The position numbers and the translations under genes were made by a program. The notes beneath the pieces were generated by a model that saw only the letters and a list, made by a program, of their open reading frames with translations, was not told where the DNA came from and ran no database searches. This document shows, in pieces, positions 26,129 through 35,458 of a DNA stretch of 64,000 nucleotides. Numbering within the stretch: position 1 is the first letter of the stretch; every line of letters starts with the position of its first letter. The stretch spans positions 251,323 to 315,322 of the forward strand of contig JAIOAU010000001.1 of the NCBI GenBank assembly GCA_019873655.1, in the 5' to 3' direction. This DNA is from Chloroflexota bacterium (GTDB taxonomy: Bacteria; Chloroflexota; Anaerolineae; Anaerolineales; Villigracilaceae).

Positions 26129-26152
26129 GAGAAGCGGGCATTCTCTTTTTTT
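26129..26152 (+). terminator. leader hairpin 2 of the surface-protein gene
   Basis: GAGAA / TTCTC stem (five pairs, seven-base loop) directly followed by seven T. Short, but with a textbook T run. Confidence 0.45.
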
Positions 26153-26189
26153 ATTGGGCGCTGATCGTCTTGCCTGCCGAGCCAGTGGC

Positions 26190-26234
26190 GCAACCGGCTG
26201 TCTTTTGTAGCGAGAAAGACGCGGTTGCTTTTTT
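26190..26234 (+). terminator. leader hairpin 3 of the surface-protein gene
   Basis: GCAACCG (26190-26196) pairs with CGGTTGC (26222-26228) and, inside, GTCTTT with AAAGAC; six T follow (26229-26234). This is terminator-like and stands about 100 bases before the ATG, after a region rich in small inverted repeats, so it may be the expression platform of a riboswitch or attenuator. I could not match the upstream part to a known aptamer. Confidence 0.55.
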
Positions 26235-26337
26235 ATTTCAACGTGGAGACAGACGGTATGGTCAAGCCGCCTCTCGTATCTCTTGGAAGGAGCGCGTTTG
26301 TTTTAGAACCAATCCTCGGTTTTACGGAGAAGTCCCG

Positions 26338-29300
26338 ATGAATTCTGATTCTTCCCTCAAAAAGCATCACCCCGGTCGCAATCGCGCTCGACGGCGATTC
26401 TCGATGTTTTCTGTTCTTTCGCTAGCGTTGCTGCTAGCGATTTTTCTAGCGGCGCTTGGAGCGGTATTGCCCGCGCGAGCCACACCGTGGTATGTACGTG
26501 ACCAGTTTGCGACCAATGCTTTTAACAACCAGAATGGGAATGTCAACTGGGCCTCGGATTGGACGGAAATCAACGATACAGGGGGAGCAACCGGCGGAAA
26601 CGTCCAGGTGACCGGCGGAGAGTTGAGAGTAAACAGCCGGATCGTGACGAATGATCCCGATTTCGAAGGCGTCCAGCGTTCTGTCAATCTGTCCACAGCG
26701 GCAACCGCTACACTTTCTTTCACGTTTCGGACGACCAACCTGGAGGCGGACGATACCCTCAGCGTGGATGTCTATAATGGTTCTACCTGGACGACGCTGG
26801 AAACGCTTTCCGGCAGCAGCACCGGTGCGAGGCGCACTTATGACATTACTGCGTACCGAAACGCGAACAGCGCCATCCGTTTCCAGATTACGGCAAACTT
26901 CGATCAGACCAACGAATCCATTTTCTTCGATAATGTAGAAGTTTCCTATACGGTGGGCGGCTCTCACACCTCGGCCAGCGTCTTACAGACGGTGCAAACC
27001 TATTACATCCCCGTGCCCGAAAACCAGGCCCTGGATGTGTTGGATAGCATTAATGCAGCCGCTGTCAGCCCGACGAGCGTTTATCTTTCCATCACGGTCA
27101 ATGCCGATGGGACGGTAATCTATTATGACCATTGGGAGGATGGTTTCGAGACCCGGATTAATGATCCCATTCAGGCGACTACCGATGTATGGGGAGACAA
27201 CAACCCGGCCAACGGCATGCCGCCCGGCTATGCCACAGATTATCTGCAGGCAGGCGATGTTATCATCCTCAATAATGTTGTTGACGTAACCGGCTGGCCG
27301 GCTTCGTTGGTCATCAAATATGACGGCGGCGATAAGATTGCCTCTACCGAGGCCATTGCTGTCACGCGCACATCCTGGGCCAGCGGTTCGAACACCCTGC
27401 ATGCTGGCTCGATCGAAATGCTGGATATTTCCGTGTGGGGCGAGCGCTTCGACATGCCGGCGGATACAGATGACCAGGCCAATGACTTCGACTATGCCGG
27501 TCTGGCGGTGATGGCCAGCGTGGATGGCACTCAGATCTATTTGAACGGCAGTCTCGTTACTACGATCAATGAAGGACAAAGTTATCTTTTCGCCGACAAT
27601 ACGATCAACGGCGGCGACCGGGTTACCACCAATGCTGGCCATCCGGTTCAGGCCGCGTTCCTCACAGGGGATATTGGCAGCAATTACGAGTCCTCCTGGT
27701 TCACGCTCTATCCTTATGACCTTTTAGGAACCAGTTATTATTCGGTCGTTCCCGGTTTCGCTACCCCTGCGAGGACGACGCGTGTCTTTATTGAAAACCC
27801 CAATACCAATACAATTACAGTTCATTATCAGTTCTATGGGGGCAGCGAGCAGACGATCGATGTGCCCAGTTATGCGACCGTTTCGATAGTGGTGCCAACT
27901 ACTCCTGGAACTGGCGGGCGTTTCTGGACCACAGACGGTTCGCGCTTCCAGGCTATCTCGGTGATCGACTCGGGCGGCCAGGCAGCCGACTGGGGCTATA
28001 CGCTCGTCCCCGAGAATCAACTCACCCAGCAAGCCCAGGTTGGCTGGGGGGCAGGCCAAGACCCCACCCTGCCGCTTACGGAAAACGGCAGCCCGGTTTG
28101 GGTGATGGCGGTCGGAAGCGGGACGATGTATGTCTGCGCCGACTACAACGGCGACGGACTGGGCGCTCTCACGGATAACAATGGCCATCACTACGATCAA
28201 CTGTTGACTCTCAACAGTCTGCAACAAGCCAAGGTTTACGACAGCGATGGCGACCAGACCGGTATGCTGCTCTACCTGTGCAATGGCAGCGAGTCGGCCA
28301 ACAATCGCGGCAATAACATCGCTGTAGCCTGGGGCCAGGACCCGACCCGGGCATCGACTGGCGCGCCCGGTCTGGATGTGGGCACCACCGTCCCGCCATT
28401 GCCGAATTTCACTGCCATCAAGGGCGCTACCCTGATCACCGATATCAATGGCGACGGCAAATTCGACGTTGGCGAGACCTTCGAATATGTCATCCGGGTC
28501 AGCAACGTAGGCGCCATTCCCATCCCGCCTAATACCATTACGGTCGAAGACATTATCCCTGCCTATACCACTTATGTTCCCAATAGCACTCGCGTCGATG
28601 GCGTCCTTGTGCCCGACAACACCTCTGGAACGCCTTTCCCGCTGGACGAAGGCGGAATCATCATCGACAAGGTTCTTCCCATCGAAGGCCGTTTCTTGAT
28701 CACCTTCCAGGTTGTCATCAATACCGATATCCCTTCGACGCAGACAATTCAGAACAACGCTCGCGTCAGCGGTCTGGATCTACTCTATGACCCGCATGTT
28801 GAGATTGTCGTTGATCCGCCTACCAAACTGGGCGACCGCATCTGGCTGGACCTCGACGGCGACGGCGTCCAGGATGCTGGCGAGCCCGGTATCCCCGGTG
28901 TGACGGTCGAACTGTATAATGGCAGTTGCGTCATTGGCAGCACCTGCCCGACGCAGGTCACCAATGCCAACGGTCAATACACCTTCTCCGGACTGATCGA
29001 CAATACTTATACCGTCATTGTACGGACCGCGACTCTGCCCGGCGGCCTGACCCAGACCGGCGACCCGGATGGATGCCCGGGAGCGGGGTGCGACAATCAA
29101 CACCAGGTCACAATCGGTCCGGGGAACACCAACAAACCTTACTGGAATGCCGATTTTGGCTATCGGGGCAACGTCTCGATTGGCGACTTTGTCTGGTATG
29201 ACATCGACCGCGATGGCGTCCAGGACGGCGGCGCAGAGGTCGGCTTGAGCGGCGTGACTGTCATCCTGACGTGGGCCGGGCCGGACAATGATCTCGCAAC

Positions 29301-32300
29301 CACCGGAGATAACATCACCTTGACGACAACGACCAGCGGCGGCGCGTATCTCTTCAGCGGCCTGCCTGCTGGAACCTACCGCGTCGATTTGGACGAGAAT
29401 ACCTTGCCCGCCGGTTACGCCCCGACGACCACCGATCCGTTGATATTGAACAACCTGGCTGCTGGAACGAATTACACTGCGGCTGACTTTGGCGCCGCGC
29501 CTGGCGCTTCGATTGGCAACCTCGTTTGGAACGACATGGATAACGATGGCAACCAGGACCCCGGCGAATCGGGCATTTCCGGCGTGCGCGTCTATATTGA
29601 CGCCAATGGCAATGGAAGTTATGACCCTGGCGAACGTTACGCCATCACCGACGCCAACGGCGCCTACCTGATCGATCGCTTGGCGGCTGGCTCCTATGTG
29701 GTGCGTGTGGATCCCGCGACCGTACCTCCCAATATGGTGTTGACCACGGCCAACATCCCGCTGGCCGTGATCCTCTCGGCCGGCGAAGCCTACACAACCG
29801 CCGACTTCGGTTATCGTTCCACGGCGTTGGCCATGGTCAAGACCTCGGATGCCGGGGCCAGCGTCTTACCGGGCGATGATGTTCTCTACACCCTCACCGT
29901 GGTCAACAATTCCAGCATCATCCAGACCGGCATTGCCGTGACGGATCCCCTGCCGGCGGAAACTTCCTACGTACCCAACAGCACCATTGCCAGCGGATAC
30001 GTGGCATCCTTCTATTCGGACAGTTTTACCTCCGGAGATTTCAGCGGATCCGGCGTCGGTTCGCTGGCTTGGGCTGGGGATTGGCAAGAGACGGATAGCA
30101 CTGGCGCCGGGCCGGCTGCTGGGGCAATCCGGGTGGTCAATGCGCCTGCCTGTCCGAACGGGCAGTGCCTGCGCTTCCAGTTGGTCAACGCTGGCGATCT
30201 CATTTACCGTCAAGCAGATCTTTCCATCCCGGCCTGTACCGCCCCCGGCGCTACGGTGGCTTTGCAATACCGTTACAACAATCAGTTGGCTGGCGCGAAT
30301 GACCAATTGCAGGTCCGCATCTATACTGGGACTACCCAGCGCCGCACCGTGGCGACCTACACGAGCGCCAATCAAGGGTCGGGGACGGTTTATTTCCCGC
30401 TGGTAGCCAATGAGATTGCCAACGATACCCGCGTCCAGTTGATGCGAATTAACGATAATGATGTCAATTACTTCTACTTCGATGACGTCAGTTTTGTCTG
30501 CCTCAACAGCGCAACGCGTGACAATGCTCCGGGAGGCTATCCCGATCTCGGTAACGGTACCCCGCCCATTCTGGTTCGCTTGGAAGATGGGTTTGCCCTT
30601 CCTCCTGGCGGGACCATGACCGTCACTTATCATGTCACGGTGGATGCCGACACAGGCGGGGCCACCCATATCACGAATATCGGCCAGACGACCAGCATTC
30701 AGAACATCTATCCGCAGCAGGCATCGGTTTCCGATCCAATTGCTGGCTGGATCCGCGGCCAGGTGCGTTACGACATTGACATGGACGGTGTGTTAAACGA
30801 AACCCCGCCCGAGCCCGGCCTGGCAGGCGCGCAGGTGGCTCTCTATACGGATCCAAATGGAGATGGCGATCCGTCCGATGGCGTCCAGGTCGGCAGCACG
30901 ATCACAACCGATCCTTCGGGCAACTATGTTTTCTCGGATGTCCTGCCCGGGAATTACGTGGTCGTGGAAATTAATCCGCCTGGGTATGCCAGCACGGCGG
31001 ATTCGGCGGGAGCGAATGATGACCGTATTCCGGTCGTCTTGACGGCGGGCGCCAACAGCACCGGCAACGATTTCCTCGACACGAACATGGTAATCATTTC
31101 CGACCTGGTCTGGAACGACCGCAACGCCGACGGCATCCAGGACCCCGATGGTCTTGATGATATCCTTGGCACGGCAGACGATGAGGTCGGCATCGACGGT
31201 GTGACGGTTCGCTTGCTGGACGGCAGTGGGACACAGGTGGCTACCACCACGACCTCGGGCGGCGGGCTTTACAGCTTCATTGTACCCGCTGGAACGTACC
31301 GGGTAGATTTCGTCCTGCCGGTTGGTTATGTTTTCAGCCCTGCAAATCAAGGGAGCGACGACGCCCTGGATAGCGACGCCGACCCAATCACTGGTGAAAC
31401 TGCAAACTACACCCTGGCGGCTGGCGTGACAAATGCCACCATCGATGCCGGCATGTATCTGGCTAATCCGGCCTTGAATGTGATCAAGGAAGTGTCGGCG
31501 GCTGCGGGCGGGCCGTGGAGCCATTCCATCACGGTGAACGCGGGCGACACGGTGTACTACCGGGTGCGCGTCCAGAACACGGGCAACATCACGCTGACCG
31601 GGCTGACGGTGGATGACGGCATGGCGGGCTGCACGCTGACGCGCGGCGCGGACGCCCCCGGCGACAACGACGCGGACTTCGAGGTCGGCGAGACCTGGGT
31701 CTACACCTGCTCGCTGACGGCGGCTGCCGGTTCGCACACGAACACGGCGACGGCGGACACGAACGAGACCGATCCGGACACGGACGACGCCGAGTACTTC
31801 GGCAACGCCCCGGCGCTGAATGTGATCAAGGAAGTGTCGGCGGCTGCGGGCGGGCCGTGGAGCCATTCCATCACGGTGAACGCGGGCGACACGGTGTACT
31901 ACCGGGTGCGCGTCCAGAACACGGGCAACATCACGCTGACCGGGCTGACGGTGGATGACGGCATGGCGGGCTGCACGCTGACGCGCGGCGCGGACGCCCC
32001 CGGCGACAACGACGCGGACTTCGAGGTCGGCGAGACCTGGGTCTACACCTGCTCGCTGACGGCGGCTGCCGGTTCGCACACGAACACGGCGACGGCGGAC
32101 ACGAACGAGACCGATCCGGACACGGACGACGCGGAATACTTCGGCAACGCCCCGCTGATCGGCGTCGCCAAGCGGGTGGTTGGTACTCCCGTCGAGGTTG
32201 CTGCTGGTACCTGGGAAGTTACTTATCAGATTCAGGTGCGCAATTACGGGAATGCCGATCTTACCGCCCTGCAAGTGACCGATGATCTTGCCGCCGCCTT

Positions 32301-33603
32301 CCCGCCGGCCACCACGTTTACCGTTCAATCTCTCAGCAGCGCCGATTTCACGGTCAACTGGCCCGGCTATAACGGCGCAACCGACACGAATTTGCTGGCG
32401 GGCACCGATGCCCTGCCGGTTGGAGCCAGCGGCACGATTACCCTGGTCGTGCGCGTCGTACCCGTTTCGAGTGGTCCTTTCTGGAACTGGGCCTATGCTT
32501 CGGCTTTGCCGCCTGTCGGCCCCCGCGTGGACGATCTCTCGCAGGATGGCGCCAACCCTGACCCGGACGGCGACGGCGACCCGACCAACAACGATCAACC
32601 TACCCCCGTCAGTTTCGGTCCGACGTTGTTCGACCCGCCCTTCGGCATCAAACTGCTCGATCCGAACAACCTGCCGATCTTACGCTGGACGATGGTCTGG
32701 ATCAACAATTCCAACATCGTGGCGGTCAACGCCAGGGTCATCGACGAAATCCCTGCCGGTACGACCTATGTGGCTGGCAGTCTCAATTGCTACGCCCTGA
32801 CGCCCGCGACCATCACCACCAGTTGCGATTACGAAGCCCCGACCCCGGCCTTCCCGCGCGGCCGAATCGTGTGGACCGGTATCATCGGCCCCGATCTGGG
32901 CGCGACGGATCAGTTCACCGCCCTCAACGAGTTGTACATCGAGTTTAGCGTCAGAGTGGACGCCGGTATCAGCGAAGTCCGGAACGAGGCCACGGTCGAT
33001 TCGGACCTCAACGGCGACGGCGATCCGGACGATCCGGGCGAACAGCGGGTCGCGCTGGCCAACAATCGCTGGACGGCTGCTGTGACGGCTCTGCCGGCGA
33101 CCGGCTTTGCCCCCGGGCGGGTGACCGATCTGAGCGGTTTGACCCCGGTCGAATACGCGGCAACGGGCGATCTCCGTCTGGAGATTCCCGCCCTGGGCGT
33201 GGATATCCCCATCGTGGGCGTCCCGCGCGCTGGCGAGACCTGGGATGTCACCTGGCTGGGCAATCAGGCCGGTTGGCTGGAAGGGACGGCCTTCCCCTCC
33301 TGGAATGGCAACAGCGTGTTGACCAGCCATGTCTATCTGGCCAACGGCCTGCCAGGCCCATTCGTCAATCTCAGCCGCTTGCGCTGGGGCGACCAGATCA
33401 TCCTCCACGCCTATGGCAACCGATACATCTATGAGGTCCGCTCCAGTCGCATTGTCGGTCCCGATGACCTGAGCGCTCTCCGCCATGAAGAGTTGCCCTG
33501 GCTGACTCTGGTGACTTGCCGGCAGTACGATGAGGCCTCCAGCGCTTACCGCTACCGCGTTGTGGTTCGGGCCGTCCTGATGCGGGTGACGCCAGAACCT
33601 TGA
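26338..33603 (+). CDS. giant secreted SdrD/DUF11-type surface protein with LPATG motif and C-terminal sortase domain
   Basis: A 2421-residue exported protein. Residues 1-50 are an Arg-rich signal peptide ending in PARA. Next come a jelly-roll-like domain (~50-205), a large adhesin-like region (~210-690), a DUF11 domain (~690-830), and SdrD-B/Cna-B-like domains at about 831, 947, 1058, 1472 and 1585, with DxDxDG calcium loops (DLDGDGVQD, DIDRDGVQD, DMDNDGNQD). Another DUF11 and a second jelly-roll lie between. Two near-identical 114-residue DUF11-like repeats (1713-1940) and two more follow. LPATG is at 2252-2256, then a sortase domain (2278-2420) with His2331 (TSHVY), Cys2394 (TLVTC) and Arg2407, 13 residues after the Cys as in SrtA. 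No C-terminal membrane anchor follows. The ATG at 26338 has GGAGA upstream and starts the signal peptide. Confidence 0.9.
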   Translation: MNSDSSLKKHHPGRNRARRRFSMFSVLSLALLLAIFLAALGAVLPARATPWYVRDQFATNAFNNQNGNVNWASDWTEINDTGGATGGNVQVTGGELRVNSRIVTNDPDFEGVQRSVNLSTAATATLSFTFRTTNLEADDTLSVDVYNGSTWTTLETLSGSSTGARRTYDITAYRNANSAIRFQITANFDQTNESIFFDNVEVSYTVGGSHTSASVLQTVQTYYIPVPENQALDVLDSINAAAVSPTSVYLSITVNADGTVIYYDHWEDGFETRINDPIQATTDVWGDNNPANGMPPGYATDYLQAGDVIILNNVVDVTGWPASLVIKYDGGDKIASTEAIAVTRTSWASGSNTLHAGSIEMLDISVWGERFDMPADTDDQANDFDYAGLAVMASVDGTQIYLNGSLVTTINEGQSYLFADNTINGGDRVTTNAGHPVQAAFLTGDIGSNYESSWFTLYPYDLLGTSYYSVVPGFATPARTTRVFIENPNTNTITVHYQFYGGSEQTIDVPSYATVSIVVPTTPGTGGRFWTTDGSRFQAISVIDSGGQAADWGYTLVPENQLTQQAQVGWGAGQDPTLPLTENGSPVWVMAVGSGTMYVCADYNGDGLGALTDNNGHHYDQLLTLNSLQQAKVYDSDGDQTGMLLYLCNGSESANNRGNNIAVAWGQDPTRASTGAPGLDVGTTVPPLPNFTAIKGATLITDINGDGKFDVGETFEYVIRVSNVGAIPIPPNTITVEDIIPAYTTYVPNSTRVDGVLVPDNTSGTPFPLDEGGIIIDKVLPIEGRFLITFQVVINTDIPSTQTIQNNARVSGLDLLYDPHVEIVVDPPTKLGDRIWLDLDGDGVQDAGEPGIPGVTVELYNGSCVIGSTCPTQVTNANGQYTFSGLIDNTYTVIVRTATLPGGLTQTGDPDGCPGAGCDNQHQVTIGPGNTNKPYWNADFGYRGNVSIGDFVWYDIDRDGVQDGGAEVGLSGVTVILTWAGPDNDLATTGDNITLTTTTSGGAYLFSGLPAGTYRVDLDENTLPAGYAPTTTDPLILNNLAAGTNYTAADFGAAPGASIGNLVWNDMDNDGNQDPGESGISGVRVYIDANGNGSYDPGERYAITDANGAYLIDRLAAGSYVVRVDPATVPPNMVLTTANIPLAVILSAGEAYTTADFGYRSTALAMVKTSDAGASVLPGDDVLYTLTVVNNSSIIQTGIAVTDPLPAETSYVPNSTIASGYVASFYSDSFTSGDFSGSGVGSLAWAGDWQETDSTGAGPAAGAIRVVNAPACPNGQCLRFQLVNAGDLIYRQADLSIPACTAPGATVALQYRYNNQLAGANDQLQVRIYTGTTQRRTVATYTSANQGSGTVYFPLVANEIANDTRVQLMRINDNDVNYFYFDDVSFVCLNSATRDNAPGGYPDLGNGTPPILVRLEDGFALPPGGTMTVTYHVTVDADTGGATHITNIGQTTSIQNIYPQQASVSDPIAGWIRGQVRYDIDMDGVLNETPPEPGLAGAQVALYTDPNGDGDPSDGVQVGSTITTDPSGNYVFSDVLPGNYVVVEINPPGYASTADSAGANDDRIPVVLTAGANSTGNDFLDTNMVIISDLVWNDRNADGIQDPDGLDDILGTADDEVGIDGVTVRLLDGSGTQVATTTTSGGGLYSFIVPAGTYRVDFVLPVGYVFSPANQGSDDALDSDADPITGETANYTLAAGVTNATIDAGMYLANPALNVIKEVSAAAGGPWSHSITVNAGDTVYYRVRVQNTGNITLTGLTVDDGMAGCTLTRGADAPGDNDADFEVGETWVYTCSLTAAAGSHTNTATADTNETDPDTDDAEYFGNAPALNVIKEVSAAAGGPWSHSITVNAGDTVYYRVRVQNTGNITLTGLTVDDGMAGCTLTRGADAPGDNDADFEVGETWVYTCSLTAAAGSHTNTATADTNETDPDTDDAEYFGNAPLIGVAKRVVGTPVEVAAGTWEVTYQIQVRNYGNADLTALQVTDDLAAAFPPATTFTVQSLSSADFTVNWPGYNGATDTNLLAGTDALPVGASGTITLVVRVVPVSSGPFWNWAYASALPPVGPRVDDLSQDGANPDPDGDGDPTNNDQPTPVSFGPTLFDPPFGIKLLDPNNLPILRWTMVWINNSNIVAVNARVIDEIPAGTTYVAGSLNCYALTPATITTSCDYEAPTPAFPRGRIVWTGIIGPDLGATDQFTALNELYIEFSVRVDAGISEVRNEATVDSDLNGDGDPDDPGEQRVALANNRWTAAVTALPATGFAPGRVTDLSGLTPVEYAATGDLRLEIPALGVDIPIVGVPRAGETWDVTWLGNQAGWLEGTAFPSWNGNSVLTSHVYLANGLPGPFVNLSRLRWGDQIILHAYGNRYIYEVRSSRIVGPDDLSALRHEELPWLTLVTCRQYDEASSAYRYRVVVRAVLMRVTPEP
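31475..32158 (+). repeat. 342-bp tandem duplication inside the surface-protein gene
   Basis: Two adjacent copies (31475-31816 and 31817-32158), in frame, each encoding 114 residues starting LNVIKEVSAAAGGPW and ending DAEYFGNAP. By eye the nucleotides are identical except for a few changes near the end (GCCGAG versus GCGGAA, synonymous). The units are more GC-rich than the flanking gene, which points to recent duplication or gene conversion from another locus. Confidence 0.95.
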
Positions 33604-33618
33604 TATTCAAAGGAAAGT

Positions 33619-33650
33619 CTGCCGGGGCTTGAAAACCCCGGCAGTTTTTT
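33619..33650 (+). terminator. intrinsic terminator of the surface-protein gene
   Basis: Perfect nine-bp stem CTGCCGGGG / CCCCGGCAG (33619-33627 with 33636-33644), eight-base loop, six T. It begins 15 bases after the stop codon. Confidence 0.95.
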
Positions 33651-33662
33651 ATTCCAGATCGC

Positions 33663-33692
33663 TTGACTCGTCTGTCGGATTGTGTCTATACT
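33663..33692 (+). promoter_or_regulatory. promoter of cpaF
   Basis: TTGACT (33663-33668), 18 bases, TATACT (33687-33692), 17 bases before the GTG start at 33710. Confidence 0.75.
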
Positions 33693-33709
33693 TTAGGCCA
33701 GAGGCGCTT

Positions 33710-35002
33710 GTGAGCAGAACGTGCACTTTTGTCCCTCCCGTGTTGCGCGATCCGCGCTTCCAAAAACTGAAGAGCGCGCTGACCGCCAGCGTGGCCCAGA
33801 TGTTGCAAAACATTCCCCCTCGCCAGCAAAACCGTCAGGCAGTGCGCCAATGGTTGAGCGAGGCGCTGGAACGTTTGCCCGGGAACGTGCCGGCCGAGAT
33901 TCGCGAACAACTCCTCGACAGCGCCCTCGCCGATTTGATTGGCTATGGCCCGCTGGAATGGCTGCTGAGAGAGCCGGATATCAGCGAAATCATGGTCAAT
34001 GGTCCCAGGGCGGTCTTCATCGAGCGCGGCGGTGAATTGTACGAAACCGACGTCGCTTTCGAAGACGACGCCCATGTCATGCGCATCATCGACCGCATCG
34101 TCAACCCCCTCGGCCGCCAGGTCAACGCCGACCATCCCACCGCCGACGCCCGCCTGCCCGACGGCTCGCGCGTCCACATCGTCATCCCGCCCGTCGCCAT
34201 CGACGGGCCGCACATCACCATCCGTAAATTTCTAAAGACCAAGATGGAGATGAGCGAACTGATCGAATTGGGCGCGCTGACCCCTTACATGGCTACTTTC
34301 CTGGAAGCCTGTGTGGTGGCCCGCCTGAACATTCTGGTCAGCGGCAACACCAGTTCCGGCAAGACGACGATTCTGAATGTTCTTTCGAGTTACATCCCGG
34401 AGCATGAGCGCATCATCACGATCGAAGACGCCGTCGAATTGCAACTCAAGCAGAAGCATGTGGTGCGCCTGGAAACGCGCCTGCCCAACGTGGACGGCCT
34501 GGGAGCGGTCAGCGTGCGCGACCTGGTGCGCAACGCCCTGCGCATGCGCCCCGACCGGATCGTGGTCGGCGAGGTGCGCGGCGCCGAAGCGATGGACATG
34601 CTCCAGGCGATGAACACCGGCCACACGGGGTCGCTGACCACCCTGCATGCCAACGGTCCGCGCGATGCCACCTCGCGCCTGGAGACGATGGCCATGATGG
34701 CCGGGCTGGAGATGCCGCTGGTGGCCATCCGCAAGCAGATCGCCTCGGCCATGGATCTGATCGTTCATCTGACCCGCCTGCAGGACGGTTCCCGCAAAAT
34801 CACCCACATTACCGAAGTGGTGGGGATGGAAGGCGACGTCATCACGCTGATGGACATCTTCAAATTCGAGCAGACCGGCCTCGCCCCGGACGGCAAGGTC
34901 ATCGGTCAGACTCGCCCGACCGGGATTCGCCCGCAATTCAATCCCCGTCTGGAAGCGGCTGGCTTCAAACTCGGCGGCGAAATCTTCGGGGCAGGGTTTT
35001 AG
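33710..35002 (+). CDS. cpaF: CpaF/TadA-type secretion ATPase
   Basis: A 430-residue hexameric ATPase of the type II/IV secretion superfamily that powers Tad/Flp pilus assembly in the cytoplasm. Features: N-terminal helical region, [22 protein letters not shown], Walker [22 protein letters not shown], Asp/His boxes [15 protein letters not shown] and [13 protein letters not shown]. The GTG at 33710 is chosen because upstream in-frame codons fall inside the terminator of the previous gene and before the promoter; AGAGG is a weak ribosome site. No other pilus genes are adjacent; a CpaE-like fusion is at 59174. Confidence 0.92.
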   Translation: MSRTCTFVPPVLRDPRFQKLKSALTASVAQMLQNIPPRQQNRQAVRQWLSEALERLPGNVPAEIREQLLDSALADLIGYGPLEWLLREPDISEIMVNGPRAVFIERGGELYETDVAFEDDAHVMRIIDRIVNPLGRQVNADHPTADARLPDGSRVHIVIPPVAIDGPHITIRKFLKTKMEMSELIELGALTPYMATFLEACVVARLNILVSGNTSSGKTTILNVLSSYIPEHERIITIEDAVELQLKQKHVVRLETRLPNVDGLGAVSVRDLVRNALRMRPDRIVVGEVRGAEAMDMLQAMNTGHTGSLTTLHANGPRDATSRLETMAMMAGLEMPLVAIRKQIASAMDLIVHLTRLQDGSRKITHITEVVGMEGDVITLMDIFKFEQTGLAPDGKVIGQTRPTGIRPQFNPRLEAAGFKLGGEIFGAGF

Positions 35003-35009
35003 CCTGTCG

Positions 35010-35018
35010 TGATATAAT
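35010..35018 (+). promoter_or_regulatory. extended -10 promoter of the STAS operon
   Basis: TGATATAAT (35010-35018), start predicted near 35025, leader ~25 bases with a GGAGG ribosome site before the ATG at 35050. It begins within eight bases of the cpaF stop. Confidence 0.65.
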
Positions 35019-35049
35019 CTTCTCACCTGCATTCTGATTCGGAGGCCAA

Positions 35050-35385
35050 ATGGAAGTAACGACTCAGTATTTCAAGCACTGCGCCTTGCTGACCGTCAAA
35101 GGCCGCGTCGATTCGTACACGGCCCCCAAGTTGTCCGAGGCCATCGAGGCCGCCAATAAGAACAACGTGTTCAAACTCGTCCTCGACCTGGGCGACCTGG
35201 AATACATGTCCAGCGCCGGTTTCCGCGCCCTCCTGGTGGGCCAGCGCGCTTGCAAACGCTACAATCGCGGCGAAATCGTCCTGGCGCGCGTGCCGAAGAA
35301 AATCTATGAAGCCTTCGAACTGACCGGCTTCACCCCGCTCTTCAAGATGTTTGACGATGTGACGGCCGCCGTCGGCAGTTTCTAA
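35050..35385 (+). CDS. STAS-domain anti-sigma-factor antagonist
   Basis: A 111-residue STAS protein like SpoIIAA/RsbV. The conserved LEYMSSAGFRALL contains the Ser pair whose phosphorylation by a cognate HATPase switches partner binding. It lies upstream of a kinase-like HATPase and a SpoIIE-type phosphatase, so the three form a partner-switching module. Its target regulator is not in the window. Confidence 0.93.
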   Translation: MEVTTQYFKHCALLTVKGRVDSYTAPKLSEAIEAANKNNVFKLVLDLGDLEYMSSAGFRALLVGQRACKRYNRGEIVLARVPKKIYEAFELTGFTPLFKMFDDVTAAVGSF

Positions 35386-35410
35386 TCGCAGGCTATCGAT
35401 TCGAAAGTCC

Positions 35411-35449
35411 GAGGCCGCCTCTTTTTTGCAGGATGCGGGGCGGCCTCCG
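35411..35449 (+). promoter_or_regulatory. hairpin between STAS and HATPase genes
   Basis: GAGGCCGCC (35411-35419) and GGCGGCCTC (35441-35449) form a nine-bp stem around a loop that includes six T. The 3' arm ends ten bases before the ATG at 35459, so folding could limit translation or transcription of the downstream genes. Confidence 0.45.
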
Positions 35450-35458
35450 CTTGTTCTC

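Noticed and set aside
26170..26234. Cobalamin or GEMM riboswitch in the leader
   Set aside because: GAGCCAGTGGCG recalls parts of these elements, but the B12 box and the c-di-GMP core bases are not present; only the terminator-like form is supported.
26170..26337. N-terminal extension of the surface protein
   Set aside because: It would place coding sequence over the third leader hairpin, and the downstream ATG has a ribosome site and begins a proper signal peptide.
33629..33709. Upstream start of cpaF
   Set aside because: Lies inside the terminator of the preceding gene and before the predicted promoter.
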